Positions 1 through 10,506 of a stretch of 64,000 bases of DNA are shown piece after piece. Below the pieces are notes generated by a model. That model did not search any database and was not told where the DNA came from. It saw nothing but the letters and a program-made list of their open reading frames with translations. The position numbers were made by a program, and so were the translations under genes. Numbering within the stretch: position 1 is the stretch's first letter; each line of letters opens with the position of its first letter. Source of the stretch: Trochalopteron elliotii. Taxonomy: Eukaryota; Chordata; Aves; Passeriformes; Leiothrichidae. The stretch lies in the NCBI GenBank assembly GCA_024734555.1, contig JANPWX010000471.1:157353-221352 (forward strand), written 5' to 3'.

Positions 1-1619
1 AGCAGAGCTGGAGCTGGGATGGGCTGTGGCACCAGTGGTCCCATTCCCTGTGGAAGTGCCCATGGATCAGGAAGCACAGGGAATTTTAATGAAGTGTCCA
101 CACAGAGCTGTCCCAGGAAGAAAAAGCTTCCCAGGAGCTATAAAAGACACATCATCTCTCAGTGACATTTTGGGAGAATCCGGGGTAAAATTCAATTAAA
201 TGCAAAATCCAAAAGAAGCCTGACAAGAGTTTCAGGCGCTTTTCAATTTGTCACTTTTCAATATTTCTGGAAATTCCCCAGGAGCAAATATCCAGAGGTC
301 ATTGCAGAAGCTGCTGTGAAGAATGAGCCAGAGGAGCTTTCCTGGGGGACCCACACTCGCCTGGTGATGGAAAACTCTCTCCACGAGCTGGAAATTTGGG
401 GGCAGACAAATGCTTTGTTGTGTCATTACACCTGTCTGGATCTTCCCTGTGCATTTTGATGTGCCTGGAGCTGGTGCTGGATTGGAACCCACATCTTTCC
501 TGGGGGTTTATTTTGGGTTTGCTGCCATCCCCAGCTCCTGGAATTTTGGGATGCTGAGCCTCCTGCACCCAGGGAAAACCTTCACACCTTGGGGTGACAA
601 TTCCAACTCTTATATTTAAACGCTGATGAAACCATTTGCATTTTCCTTTGTGTTTGGAACACCAAATAGTGGGAAAATCCTTCTTTCCACCGGGGTAAAG
701 TCCTAAATGCATCCCAGGGAGAATTAACTCTACATTTTGCAATTCAGTGTTTTTCAGGGAAGGGCTGCCTGTTCCATGGACTATCCCATGATGTATTCCA
801 GCACCAATAAACTCCATGCTGCCCATCCCAATCCCTATCACAGCTCCTGAACCCCTGCACAGGCTGCAGTATTGATCACCTACAGCACTAATTGCTTCCA
901 TTTACTGAAAAAACATTTACAGGAAACAAGGGCAAGTTGTTAAAAAGTTGTAAATCTGCAACTCCGTGGAGAGGAAGCAATGGACAAGGGCAGATCCAAC
1001 CCCCAATTCCAAATTTTTTAATGTGTAACTGGGGTATCAAAGCAGCACAAAATTCGTGGAGCTGGGAAAAAGCAGCTGAATTAGCTTGCCAAGGAGTAGA
1101 GGACAGGGATTCTGTCAAAATTCAGCCCCAGAAAGATTGGGAGCCTGATCCTGCAAACATCTCCCTTAAAACCACTTCCTGACTGTTTTGGGATCATCTC
1201 TTCCTTGGTTCTGCTGATCCAAGGGGGCTGCTGGACTCTTCTGTGCCAACCCGAGGCTCACTTCTATTCTAAAAGAAAACAAGCAAACAAAGAGCCCTCA
1301 GAAGACAAATATTTACATTTAATTCATCTGTGACCTCCTCCACCCTCTCCCTGAGCACAGTAATTTGTGGGAGAGCTCCCTGCAATCTGTGGGCTCATAT
1401 CCATTGGAATGACTTCCTGATTCCCACAGCTTTGACGCCAGGAATTTCAGGATAAAGGAAATTTCATCACTCCTGGGGAAGGAGCATCCCTCCCTTCTTC
1501 CCTCCCTTCACCCCTCCTGACCTGCTCAGACTTGGTCAGGGAAAGGAATCCACCCCCTGAGCACAAATAAATCAGTAAATCAATCACACCATCCACCCTA
1601 TGGGATCCATGGAATTCAG
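1..1619. other. Unique non-coding sequence
   Basis: I see no recognisable gene, LTR or CR1 here. Open frames on both strands, the longest about 200 codons on the minus strand at 299-901, have no recognisable domain or family resemblance and overlap each other in antisense. Composition is ordinary avian intergenic DNA with few CpGs. Confidence 0.5.
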
Positions 1620-1697
1620 GGCATCTCTGTCCATGGCAGGGGGTGGAATGAGATGATCTTTAAGGTCCTTTCCAACCCAAACCATTTCACAATTCTG
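1620..1697 (+). mobile_element. CR1 LINE 3'-end fragment
   Basis: The stretch carries the typical terminal CR1 signature: a 'ccatggcaggggg' block, then 'gatgatctttaaggtcc', 'ttccaacccaaacca' and an attct-type tail. The 5' side is missing, as is usual for truncated CR1 copies. Confidence 0.8.
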
Positions 1698-1751
1698 AGC
1701 CTGGAAATCCAGAGGAGCTGCCACTGCCTTGGTCTAACCAAAACCTGATCC

Positions 1752-1930
1752 TTATTTATCATTGGGATAAATCCCCTTTCCTGATGCAGATGTGGCATCA
1801 CTTCACTTCCAGTTGCTCACTGGGAACTGATTTCAAAATAAGTTCCATATTTATCTTTGGGATAAATCCCCTTTCCTAATGCAGATGTGGCATCACTTTC
1901 CAGTTGCTCACTGGGAACTGATTTCAAAAT
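1752..1930. repeat. Tandem duplication, two ~85-bp units
   Basis: Two direct copies lie at 1752-1839 and 1848-1930. Both contain 'gggataaatccccttt', 'gcagatgtggcatcact' and 'gttgctcactgggaactg'. They differ by a few substitutions and one short indel, which suggests a fairly recent local duplication. No coding meaning is visible. Confidence 0.85.
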
Positions 1931-2480
1931 CCTTCTCTGCTGATTAACACCTGGTAATACTGAGGAGACAACCAACCTCTGAGCCATGTCCATCAACTCA
2001 GCTGGCTTGTTTTAATTGGGCTGAGCACCATTCCTGGGCAGCTGGGATTGTGTTCATCTCCCCCCTCCCTCTCTCCCTTCCTTTGCAGACACCAGGGCAG
2101 AGGAGGAGGGCATTTGGGAGCAGGTGAATTATTGCACACATCCACTTTTCCTGCAAGACCTGCACTCTGGGCATTGGATTTTGGTGTTCTGGGGATGCTC
2201 AGTGAAGCACTTTATTTGTCCAAAGCCCACAGAGGTGTCTGGGGAGAGATAAAGCCCACAAAGCTCAGAGCAGCTGGATCTGCTGGACTGTGTTGATCTC
2301 AGCTCCTCTGATGATCTCCAGCTCATTAAAAGTGGTAACTGGACACATTTTGCTCTTCTCAGCAGAAGCCCTGAGGAATTCATGAGCATGAGAATTCCAA
2401 GAGCTGCCTCTGAACACAGATCTGTGAACTGCAGAGCCCTCCAGGTGCCTCCAGACCCTTGGCCAAGGGCTTGTGTGAAA
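1931..2480. other. Unique sequence with a splice-like microexon candidate
   Basis: Apart from a strong pyrimidine tract ending in 'tttgcag' at 2088, followed 35 bases later by 'cag|gtgaat', nothing recognisable is present. The possible microexon at 2089-2123 is treated as a finding, not as a called gene. Confidence 0.35.
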
Positions 2481-2967
2481 GGAGGGTGTGGTTGGTGGGC
2501 TGAGGTGGTGTCTGGATCAAATCTAAATCAAAATTCTGCTGCTGCTGCTGTCCCTTCAGTGGAAGGACTTGGAGCACCAGGGATGTAAAAGCTCCCTGAG
2601 GGACCAAACTCCCAGCCAAGGGCTCCATTCTTTCCTTTCCATCCCTTCTAACACTGACCCTGTCACTGCTGGCCCAGGTTTGCAGAATCACAAATTCCTG
2701 CAGGTTGGAAAAACCTCCAAGATCAACAAGTCCAGCCTTTGACCAACCACTCCCATCCCCACTAAACCATCCCATGGAGAGCCATGTCTGGTTGTTCTTT
2801 GGACACTTCCAGGGAAATCTCATCCAAGGGTGACACATTCTCTTCTGCTGCTGTGGCTTTTCCACCTGTTGGGGACCTGCCCTACCAGGTCCCCAGCCTG
2901 TGGCAATCCTGGGGATGCTCTCAAGTCCCTTTCAGCCACTGCACACAGCAGGACTGTGGTTTTCCCA
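2481..2967 (+). repeat. Local duplication, copy 1 (partner at 5815-6373)
   Basis: The sequence from 'ggagggtgtgg' to 'gcaggactgtgg' is repeated with high identity 3.3 kb downstream in the same orientation. Shared landmarks include 'gtctggatcaaatctaaatc', a CTG run, and a CR1 fragment. Compared with copy 2, this copy lacks about 70 bp after 'tgctgctgtggc', where copy 2 has a block ending near 'gtccccagcctgtggca'. It is either a segmental duplication or two copies of an unnamed repeat. Confidence 0.8.
2684..2840 (-). mobile_element. CR1 LINE fragment inside duplication copy 1
   Basis: Read on the plus strand it runs 'cagaatcacaaattcctgc', 'ggttggaaaaacctcc', 'actaaaccatccca', 'cacttccaggg'. 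This is the reverse complement of a CR1 3' region of the subfamily with 'ggttggaaaagacctcc'. The same fragment sits at 6028-6185 in copy 2, so the CR1 insertion predates the duplication. Confidence 0.75.
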
Positions 2968-3259
2968 GCCAAGAGGTGGCTCTGGGGACATCTAAATTCC
3001 AGTCCTGCCCTGGAGCCTTGTACCAGAACAGGAGGACCAATCCATCATGGCTGGGACAGGTTAATCTGAATTATCAAGTCTCAGCTTGGAGGCTGGGGAG
3101 TAATTCCTTCACCCTGGAAGTGTGGGGGAGTGCTGTGCTTGGACATCCAGGCAGGATCCCACTTTGTCACTGGAGGAGCCATTGGACACAGAGCAGCCAG
3201 GCTGGGATCTGTGGGGTGAGGGTGCTGGCTGTTCCCTGGCTGCAGGAGAGACTCTGGAG

Positions 3260-3562
3260 TGTCACCCTGAGTTTTCTTACTTTTCAGTGTTTGCAATTTT
3301 GCAGTGGAGATTCTCATGCGGCTTCATGTAAACGATGTATTTTTAGAATTTATCTATTTTGTTTACATATTTCTCCTCCCAGAGGAGAAATATGATTGAT
3401 GGTGATGTTCACCAATGAGGTTAAGAAGGTGGCACCCTGTGTAGCCAATCTTTTGCCTTCTGGCCAAAATGTATAAATGATGGAGTCAGAAAATTAAAAT
3501 AGGAGCTTTCCTGCCTGACCTTCTGTGTCTGCCTCGTCCTTTGTGTGTCCGAAACTGTGACA
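3260..3562 (+). mobile_element. Solo LTR, family gamma, copy 1 (ERVK-like)
   Basis: A 303-bp element starts 'tgtcaccctgag' and ends 'gaaactgtgaca', so it has TG...CA ends. It is flanked by an exact 6-bp TSD, CTGGAG, at 3254-3259 and 3563-3568. A CCAAT motif near 3445, a TATAAAT box at 3472-3478 and ATTAAA at 3493-3498 give a promoter and poly(A) arrangement that sets the plus orientation. Three further copies occur at 7530, 40455 and 57917. The 6-bp TSD fits class II (ERVK/alpha-beta-like) integrases. No internal sequence adjoins it, so it is a solo LTR. Confidence 0.9.
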
Positions 3563-3712
3563 CTGGAGCAGGGAGAAAACCCCAGCCCAGGGATACTCAA
3601 AGGACAAATTTCCTTTCCCCTGTGCCTCTCCAGCTTCTCCAAGGCAGGGTTTAGGTGGCCACCCAAGGGGGGTCTCCCATGGGCAAAGGGGGTTTGCAAG
3701 AGCCTGGACAGG

Positions 3713-4376
3713 TGTCCTGGTTTGGGAAGACAGGTGTCTGCCTGGGAAAGCTGGAGCTTCCCTTGGAATGGGTAAGGTAACCCCCTCCCTCCCAATTATA
3801 ATTTTGCAATTAAGGGGCTTTCAGGCAAAGATAAGGGAATAGGAATAATAGTTATTTACTAGGAATATTAAAAATAAAAATGTAGTAGTAGAAAAACCCC
3901 AAAGAAGCAAACAAAAAACCCATAATCTTAGACACACTGACAGTGAGAACTCAACCTGACCCCCTGTTGCTCGGGGTGTTGGTGTCAGCCCAATCCAGTC
4001 CTCCTGCAGTGCCAGATGTGGTTCTGTTGGAGCAGAGATGATCCTGGAGAAGGGCCCAGTGGTGCTGAGATGGGTCTGGGCTCCCTCTGGCAATCCAGAG
4101 CAAACAGGCTGTGCTGGTGCTCTGAATGCCAGCTGTGATCCAGGTGGGAATGCTGGGCTCCTCCCCCTGGGCGGGATGATGGAATTGTCTCAGCCCTGCA
4201 GTGAGCCTGGATGGCCCATGGGCAGCAGAGATCCCCTGGGGGGAGGATGGGTCCTGGAAGGGATAAAGAACACGGCCCCAGCTGGTTTAACTGCCCATTG
4301 ACACCGCCCCACCCAGTTCCAGCAGATGAAAACAGAATACACACCTCGGTTACATCCTGCATTGCAACCCCTGACA
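3713..4376. mobile_element. Solo LTR, family delta, copy 1 (ERVL-like?)
   Basis: A 664-bp element begins 'tgtcctggtttggg' and ends 'caacccctgaca', matching the ends of two other copies at 55699 and 58929. The termini form an inverted repeat of the TGTCCTGG/CCAGGACA type, seen exactly in copy 2. The first third is AT-rich and the rest is GC-rich. The 5-bp flanks here agree only weakly (acagg/aaaag). Orientation is unresolved: an AGTAAATAA-like poly(A) signal on the minus strand would favour minus. It lies 150 bp after gamma copy 1. Confidence 0.8.
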
Positions 4377-5814
4377 AAAAGAGAGAAAATCTCCCTGCAG
4401 AGTTATGTGCAGGAGCTGAGTTTTCCAAAGGCATCATCCTCTGACAGACTTTAATCTTGGCCTGAGAGCAGCAGGAGGAATAATTTTGACCTGAGGGGAG
4501 CCAGTTAATTTGAATTTTGGTTTAGTGGATGAACCCAGCCCTGCCCCAGCACCAGAGAGTTCCCAGCTCCAGTTTTCAGCTTGAGCTGACCCTGCTTGTG
4601 GATCTGGAAAAGGAGCAGAATTCCAGAGAGAGGCAGTTCTCCTGCACACAACAGCCTGGGAGCTCATTCTTTAACACAACTCCCTAAAAACAATCCATGC
4701 TCCACAAGTGACACAGTTTGAGGAGCTGCAAGTGTTCATTCCCAGAGCTGCTGTGCTGGCATGGTTTGAGTTCAGAGCTCCAGGATCCCCTCGGGAATTC
4801 CCAAGGGGAATCTTGGAGCTGTGTTATGGCTACAGACCAGCAGAGCTGCCCAGGACTCTGAGCATCTCCAGAGTGAAGGAATAATTTCTCTCTTTAGATC
4901 TACAGGGGGATGGATGGAACGACCCCAAATGTCAGCAGGGCACCCTCCAGGGATTTGGTTTCCCACAAAATGCCATGGGCAGGGACACCTTCCACTATCC
5001 CAGGCTGCTCCAAGAAAATTGGAGAGAAAAAGCTGAGTGAAATGTGGGATAATTCATCACCACAACACCTTTCCAAAAGCTGTTTTTTGTTCACTGAGAT
5101 TGTCCATTTTTCAGTTTGGCCTTTGTTCTTCTTCCTAAAAGAACTAATTTTGTTACAGATAAGAGACTGGAAGAGGGATAAACAGAGATAACACCCTGGA
5201 AAAGTGTTTATAGGTGATCACAGTGGTTCTTATTTTTCTACCTGTGAGGTTTCTTTTCCTTTGCGGAAAAGTGGGTGGGAAATGAAGGAATTTTTTTTTT
5301 CTGTCAGTATTTTGAAGTCCAGTTCTGAAGCAGAAATTTGACCAGATCTAAAGGAGGTGAAGGTGTGAAATCCTCATTTGCAAATGTTATCCTGAGTGAT
5401 TAATGGGGTCGCTGAGGGGACTTGATCTGACAAGGGTTATCGGGGGGCTGAAGAGAAAGGGGAACACATTTATTTGCAAATGATTTGTCTGAGACAACTG
5501 ATAAGAGGAACTGGGCTGAAAAGGTTCCTCTCAGCTGTTTTTATGGATTTGTTCCCAGGACAAAGGGAATAGGCAGCACTTGGAATCAGCCAGGGAATCA
5601 CTGTCCCTGAGCATCCCAGGACACTGGGGACAGATCACACACTAATATTGTGTGTTTGGGACAGTCACTGGGAGCTTCACACCTCTCCAAACAACCTCTC
5701 CACTATCCCTGGTGGAAACAAACCTGGATCCCAGCCCGGAGTGGCAACACAATCATAAAACACAACCCACACTGAGGAAGTGTTCAGAGAATCCTGGAAT
5801 ATCCCGAGCTGGAA
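4377..5814. other. Mostly unique sequence with one short CR1 scrap
   Basis: A ~48-bp CR1 piece in minus orientation ('gccatgggcagggacacctt' through 'caggctgctccaag') lies at about 4970-5017. A poly-T run is at about 5288-5300. I see no gene. The interval 5330-5560 is low in known repeats and otherwise unremarkable. Confidence 0.5.
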
Positions 5815-6373
5815 GGCAGGGTGTGCTGAGTGGGCTGAGGAGTTGGGATTTGGTGGTGTCTGGATCAAATCTAAATCAAAATTCTGCTGCTGCTGTTCCT
5901 TCAGTGGAAGGACTTGGAGCAGCAGGGATGTAAAAGCTCCCTGAGGGACCAAACTCCCAGCCAAGGGCTCCATTCTTTCCTTTCCATCCCTTCTAACACT
6001 GACCCTGTCACTGCTGGCCCAGGTTTGCAGAATCACAAATTCCTGCAGGTTGGAAAAACCTCCAAGATCATCAACTCCAACCTTTGGCCAATCACTCCCA
6101 TCCCCACTAAACCATCCCATGGAGAGCCGTGTCTGGTTGTTCTTTGGACACTTCCAGGGAAATCTCATCCAAGGGTGGCACATCCTCTTCTGCTGCTGTG
6201 GCTTCAGCCCTGCCTTTTCCACCTGGTCCTTCTGCCAGGTGAGCCAGGACAAACTGGGTGATTGAGGTACAGAAAAGCTAATCCTGCCCTGCCATGTCCC
6301 CAGCCTGTGGCAGTGCTGGGGATGCTCTCAAGCCCCTTTCAGCCACTGCACACAGCAGGACTGTGGCTTTCCC
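5815..6373 (+). repeat. Local duplication, copy 2 (partner at 2481-2967)
   Basis: This is a direct repeat of 2481-2967 with scattered substitutions, one CTG fewer in the trinucleotide run, and about 70 bp that copy 1 lacks. That extra block (6227-6290, 'tccttctgccaggtgagcc') recurs a third time at 8134-8196. The embedded CR1 fragment is at 6028-6185 (minus). Confidence 0.8.
6028..6185 (-). mobile_element. CR1 LINE fragment inside duplication copy 2
   Basis: The landmarks are those of the fragment at 2684-2840, with a few substitutions. It shares position and truncation with that copy, as expected if it was duplicated along with its surroundings. Confidence 0.75.
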
Positions 6374-6500
6374 TGAGCTGGAAGGCACCCACAGGGATCA
6401 CCCATTCCAACTCCTGGCTCTGCACAGACACCCCAACAACCCCACCCTGGGCACCCCTGGGTGCTGTCAGAAGCTCCTGAAGACCCTGGTGGAGTGACAG
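6374..6500 (-). mobile_element. CR1-like LINE fragment
   Basis: The plus strand reads 'agctggaaggcaccc', 'cattccaactcctggctc', 'cagacaccccaacaacccca' and then 'ggtggagtgacag'. This is the reverse complement of a CR1 3' region in which 'ggagttggact' precedes the tail. Similar fragments in the opposite orientation occur at 19222 and 25088. Confidence 0.6.
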
Positions 6501-6558
6501 AGGGTGTTGGAACATCAGCACTGCCACTTCTCAGCAGCTTCAAGGGGTTTTAAACAGT

Positions 6559-6647
6559 TTAATGCTGTGTAAAGGCTGCCACAACTCCTGGAAAGAGTTT
6601 TTTCCTTGGGCAGTTTGCTGAGAGCTTCCTAAAGCACAGGAAGAGTC
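6559..6647 (+). repeat. Inverted repeat arm, 89 bp (partner 7942-8030)
   Basis: The stretch from 'ttaatgctgtgtaaagg' to 'gcacaggaagagtc' reappears as its reverse complement at 7942-8030 with about 90% identity by eye. The arms are 1.3 kb apart and gamma LTR copy 2 lies between them. It is either an inverted local duplication or two copies of an unnamed element. Confidence 0.8.
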
Positions 6648-7529
6648 TTAACTGGCTGTTTTCAGAGCAAATAGGGAGAGCAGCAGCTCAGGCTCAAGGG
6701 ACATTGCCACATTCAAAGCCAGCAGGGACAGATCATGTTGTAGACACAGGAAAGGCCCATTTTCCTCACTGCAGAGAAATAATTGGGATGGTGGGAGGTG
6801 CAGGGGGGGTGCTGGGGGTGTCAGAGGGTCCACGTTGGGTAAATATCAAAGATGGGCCTATGGGATTTCACAGAAAGGTTTTTGATACAGAAATTCTTTC
6901 TGTGAGGACACACTGGGGACATTAAAGCCCCCCCACATTCCAGCTGGGACACCCCTGGAGTTGGGTGCTCCTGAGTGCACCACCCACAGCCAGGAATTGC
7001 TCATGGAGTGGGAGATAAATATAAACAAGGTTCACTCCAGCTACTCAGAGCTTATCTCCTCATAGCCAAGATAACTCTGCCATGCATTTTGAATGTGGCA
7101 AAAAAAAAAAAAAAATCCTTTGGGCTTTTCCTTGGGAGCAATTTGAGCTCAGGTTGCTTTAAGGGATCTGTCTAATAGACCCTAAAGGAATGATCTAGGA
7201 GAGGGCAGCACTCCTGGCTCCCCAAATCTCTGCTCCAGGTACTTCTCTGCCCAAGCAGGGCAGGTGTCAGACACCTTCTGTGGCAAGTGAGACACTGGGA
7301 TGGGCCACTGGTCACTGGGGTCAAGGAATGAGGAATTTTGAGGTGGCAACTTCTGAACTGCCCCAAACCTTCAACATTTTCATCTAAGAGAAGGAGGGCT
7401 GGGAGGACTGTTAACAGTTGATCTGCTGAGATTATCAATGGAATTTTGGGGATCAGCTTCTCAGCAGCACGGGAAAGGGGTGTCCTGACCTGATGTGACA
7501 TCAGAGCCTCTGCAGCAGAAATATTCCTG
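6648..7529. other. Unique sequence between inverted arm and LTR
   Basis: There is a poly-A run at about 7100-7115 and G-rich patches near 6805-6825. No gene or recognisable element is visible. Confidence 0.45.
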
Positions 7530-7829
7530 TGTCACAGTTTTGGACACACAAAGGACGAGGCAGACATCAGAAGGTCAGGCAGGAAAGGTATTATTTTAGT
7601 TTTCTGACTCCATTTTATATACACTTTGATCAGGAGGCAAAAGATTGGCTACACAGGTTGCCACCTTCTTAACCTCATTGGTGAACATCACCATCAATCA
7701 TATTTCTCTGAGAGGAGAAATATGTAAACTAAATAAATAAGTTCTAAAAACACATAGTTTATATGAAACTGCATGAGAATCTCCACTACAAACTGCAAAC
7801 ACTGAAAAGCAGGAAAATTCAGGGCGACA
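7530..7829 (-). mobile_element. Solo LTR, family gamma, copy 2
   Basis: This 300-bp element on the minus strand is bounded by an exact 6-bp TSD, TTCCTG, at 7524-7529 and 7830-7835. On the plus strand it runs from 'tgtcacagttttgg' to 'cagggcgaca', the reverse complement of gamma copy 1. The short 'cacacaaaggacgagg' and 'gcaaaagattggctacac' blocks are shared by all four copies. Confidence 0.9.
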
Positions 7830-7941
7830 TTCCTGTTCCTGGAAAAGCCTGGGGACAGGGGGAAGGCCCAGCAGGAAAACAGGAGGTGATGGTGGGTTCA
7901 GAGGGAAAGGTGGAGGAGAAAGAAGAGGAGACTGCTTGTGG

Positions 7942-8030
7942 GACTCTTCCTGTGCTTTAGGAAGCTCTCAGCAAACTGCCCAAGGAAAAAACTCTTTCCA
8001 GAAGTTGTGGCAACCTTTACACAGCATTAA
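7942..8030 (-). repeat. Inverted repeat arm, 89 bp (partner 6559-6647)
   Basis: It begins 'gactcttcctgtgc' and ends 'acagcattaa', the reverse complement of 6559-6647 with a few mismatches. Both arms are 89 bp. Confidence 0.8.
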
Positions 8031-8133
8031 CCTTTACACAGTACTGCTGTACTACTCCTGGAAGTACAGGAAGCACAAAGGGACATGGGGAGAGGGTGGG
8101 AAGGCAGCCTGGAGGGATGTGAGACAGCACAGA

Positions 8134-8196
8134 TCCTTCTGCCAGGTGAGCCAGGACAAAGTGGGTGATTGAGGCACAGAAGAGCCAATCGTGCCC
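8134..8196 (+). repeat. Third copy of a 63-bp duplication segment
   Basis: The sequence 'tccttctgccaggtgagcc' through 'gccaatcgtgccc' closely matches 6227-6290 within duplication copy 2. It shows that the 2.5-8.2 kb neighbourhood has been rearranged repeatedly. Confidence 0.75.
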
Positions 8197-8249
8197 AAGC
8201 AGCATCATTTTTTCCCTCTGTGCTGCCCCTCCAGCCTTGCCCGGGTTAT

Positions 8250-8820
8250 TGTGGGTTTGTTATCTTCTTTTCTTCTGTCAGAGCTGGGATTAAAGCACAG
8301 GAGACACAGTTTCGTGTTCAGACTCAGATGTTTATTAATTCTCATCTATAGCACAGTCTCACAAGTTGTGACTTCCAGCCAACAAGGTAGAAAATGCTGT
8401 GTCTCTGACTCTTTCCAAGATCTTTTAAGCACTAATTGTCCAATAATGAGATGGCACCTATATTATTTTTACTTTTAACCCAATAACCAAAGCACCTGTG
8501 GTCCCCAATGTGGATTTTTCTACCCAATTACCAAAGACCACCCACACCCATGAAGAAGAAGGGGAAAGAAGAGCTTAGCCAATGCCCTAAATCCTCCATA
8601 TTGCTTTATATATGTATTACTATATACTAAAATCTTAAATTCTAAGGTTTGCACCCTGGGACATCACACACTTCTATTCAAACTACATACCCAAACCCTA
8701 GTGCTGTCACTCAATTTTGGAAGCCTGTTCCATGGCCTCAGGTCCAATGCAGTGTTTGCTTGGGGGTCGGTGCCTGCTGGAACAGAAAGCCTGAAATTCT
8801 CAGCTCCCAGGTTTCCAACA
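8250..8820 (-). mobile_element. Solo LTR, family beta long form, copy 1 (ERVK-like)
   Basis: This 571-bp minus-strand element has an exact 6-bp TSD, GGTTAT, at 8244-8249 and 8821-8826. Read on the minus strand it starts TGTTGGAAACC and ends CCCACA. Shared family landmarks on the plus strand are 'gactctttccaag', 'acccaat' spacers, an 'agaagaag' run and 'tatactaaaatctta'. Its 5' portion (8645-8805) carries about 160 bp absent from the short-form copies at 9262, 13502 and 60068 but present in the copy at 22947. Confidence 0.9.
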
Positions 8821-9125
8821 GGTTATTGGGAGGGGTATGATGGAATGGGCTCTGCCAGCTGCATTCAGAGCCATGACAGATAATGCATTACACTTCCAGG
8901 CCACAGCATAACTTTTTCCACAGTAATTACTTTCGATTTCCTCCCAGTAAATACACTGCTCCTCTTCCCTCTGCAGTAATTGAGGGTATTTATTCCTCAG
9001 GAAGATTAACTGTCCTTTGGAGCCCAAAATGGATTGGGGGGGGGTGCTGGGGAGATCAATGTGAGTGCTCATAACAGTTGTCTCTTGGGGAAGGCCTGAG
9101 GACCTTCCAGATGGCCTCAGATGAT

Positions 9126-9193
9126 CCCTTCTCCCTTCTCCCTTCTCCCTTCTCCCTTCTCCCTTCTCCCTTCTCCCTTTTCCCTTCTCCCTT
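9126..9193. repeat. CCCTTCT heptamer microsatellite
   Basis: About ten units of a 7-bp pyrimidine motif run directly into a CR1 3' end. One unit has a T-rich variant. The uninterrupted polypyrimidine strand could adopt triplex structure. Confidence 0.9.
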
Positions 9194-9243
9194 AAGATGG
9201 GCTTGAAGGTCCCTTCCTACCCAAACCATTCCATGATTCTATT
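9194..9243 (+). mobile_element. CR1 LINE 3'-terminal fragment
   Basis: It reads 'gatgggcttgaaggtccctt', 'acccaaaccattcca' and 'tgattctatta', the terminal CR1 segment. The heptamer array abuts its 5' side, and a beta LTR begins 18 bp after it. Confidence 0.75.
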
Positions 9244-9261
9244 ACTCTTTTGGTGGCCTCC

Positions 9262-9681
9262 TGTTGGAATTCTGGAAATTGAGAATTTGGGGTTTTAGTA
9301 TATAGCAATACATGTGAGTCAAGATGGAGAATTTTGGGCGTTGTTTAAGTCCTTCTTCTTCACCCTCTTCTTCCTTCTTCATTGGTTTGGGTGGTTTTCT
9401 GTAATTGGGTGAAAAGGGGCCTTGGGTGGCCATTATTGGGTCAAAAATACAAATAATATTGGTGTCACCTCATTATTGAGTAATTATTGCTTAAATAACC
9501 TTGGAAAGAGTTAGAAGCACTTCATTTTATGTCGTTTTTCTAACTTGCTAGTTAGAGCTCATGGCTTGTGAGTCTGTAAACAGATAAGGAACAATAAACA
9601 CCCAAGTCTGAACTTGAAAACCCATGTTTTCTGTGTATTAATCCTGATCCTGGCAGACAGAAAGAAACCAGAACGGGCACA
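9262..9681 (+). mobile_element. Solo LTR, family beta short form, copy 2
   Basis: A 420-bp element runs from TGTTGGAATTCTGG to CGGGCACA with an exact 6-bp TSD, GCCTCC, at 9256-9261 and 9682-9687. An AATAAA signal precedes the 'cacccaagtctgaac' segment near the 3' end and sets the plus orientation. It lacks the 160-bp U3 segment of the long form. Confidence 0.92.
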
Positions 9682-10211
9682 GCCTCCCACTGTGTCCATC
9701 AGAGCCTGTGGGAATCCTCTGCTCAGGCTGAGCCTTGTGGGGGATGTCCTGCTGATGTCACCCCTGGGATAAAGCAGAGATTTAGGTTCAGATAAATGTC
9801 ATTTATTACTCTGTTATTTCCCCTTTTTTTCTAAGTTGTCCTCTTATCCCTTTCTCCCCAAGCTCTGTGTCCCAAGGAAGGGAAGGGATTTCCCCATGAT
9901 TCCATGTTATGGGATGTCTTTTCCCTGAGGGAAGTGTATAAAAATAGGCAGTGAGGGGATGGCACTGAGACATGGAATTCTGGAGAGCAGGGGGAGAACT
10001 CAGTCCTGGGAATGTCCTACAACACAGCTGGGTGGTTGTCCTGAATCCTCACAGTTCTCTTGAACTTCACAGGAGAAAATGAGACAATGCAGCGTGGGAA
10101 AGAGGCAAATCCCTGTCTTTGGTCCTGGGATAGTTCTGGTTCCTGTAGGGATTTCAGTCATGGCTGGCTGGTAAGATTTTGTCACATTAGAATTACTTGA
10201 AAATCTATTAA
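9682..10211. other. Unique sequence
   Basis: Nothing recognisable is seen apart from a pyrimidine-rich stretch near 9810-9860. Confidence 0.45.
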
Positions 10212-10506
10212 ATCAACCCCCCCCCGGCCAAAAAAACTCCCACCCCAAAACAACAAAAAAATCCCCAAAACAAACAAACAAAAAAACCAACAAAAAACCC
10301 AACAAGAAAACCAAACAAAAAAACCCCAAAACCCACCCCCAAAACCACCAACCAACCAACCAACCAACCAACCAACCAACCAACCAACCAAACCACCCAA
10401 AAAACAACAACAAAAAAACCAACCAATCAGCCAAAAAAAACCAACTCCCCCCCCCCCCCCCAAACCAAAACCAAAACTAAAGCTAAAAGTAAGAACAAAA
10501 ACAAAT
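10212..10506. repeat. A/C-only low-complexity tract with (CCAA)n core
   Basis: For about 290 bp the plus strand is almost entirely A and C. It has a CCAA core of roughly 11 units near 10345-10390, CAAA-type and poly-C runs on either side, and a C run of about 14 at 10446-10460. The overlapping minus-strand open frames here encode only G/W/F/V/L-rich strings and are artefacts of composition. Confidence 0.95.

Noticed and set aside
299..901. 200-codon minus-strand frame near the window start
   Set aside because: No domain, no codon bias that I can see, and no splice or promoter context.
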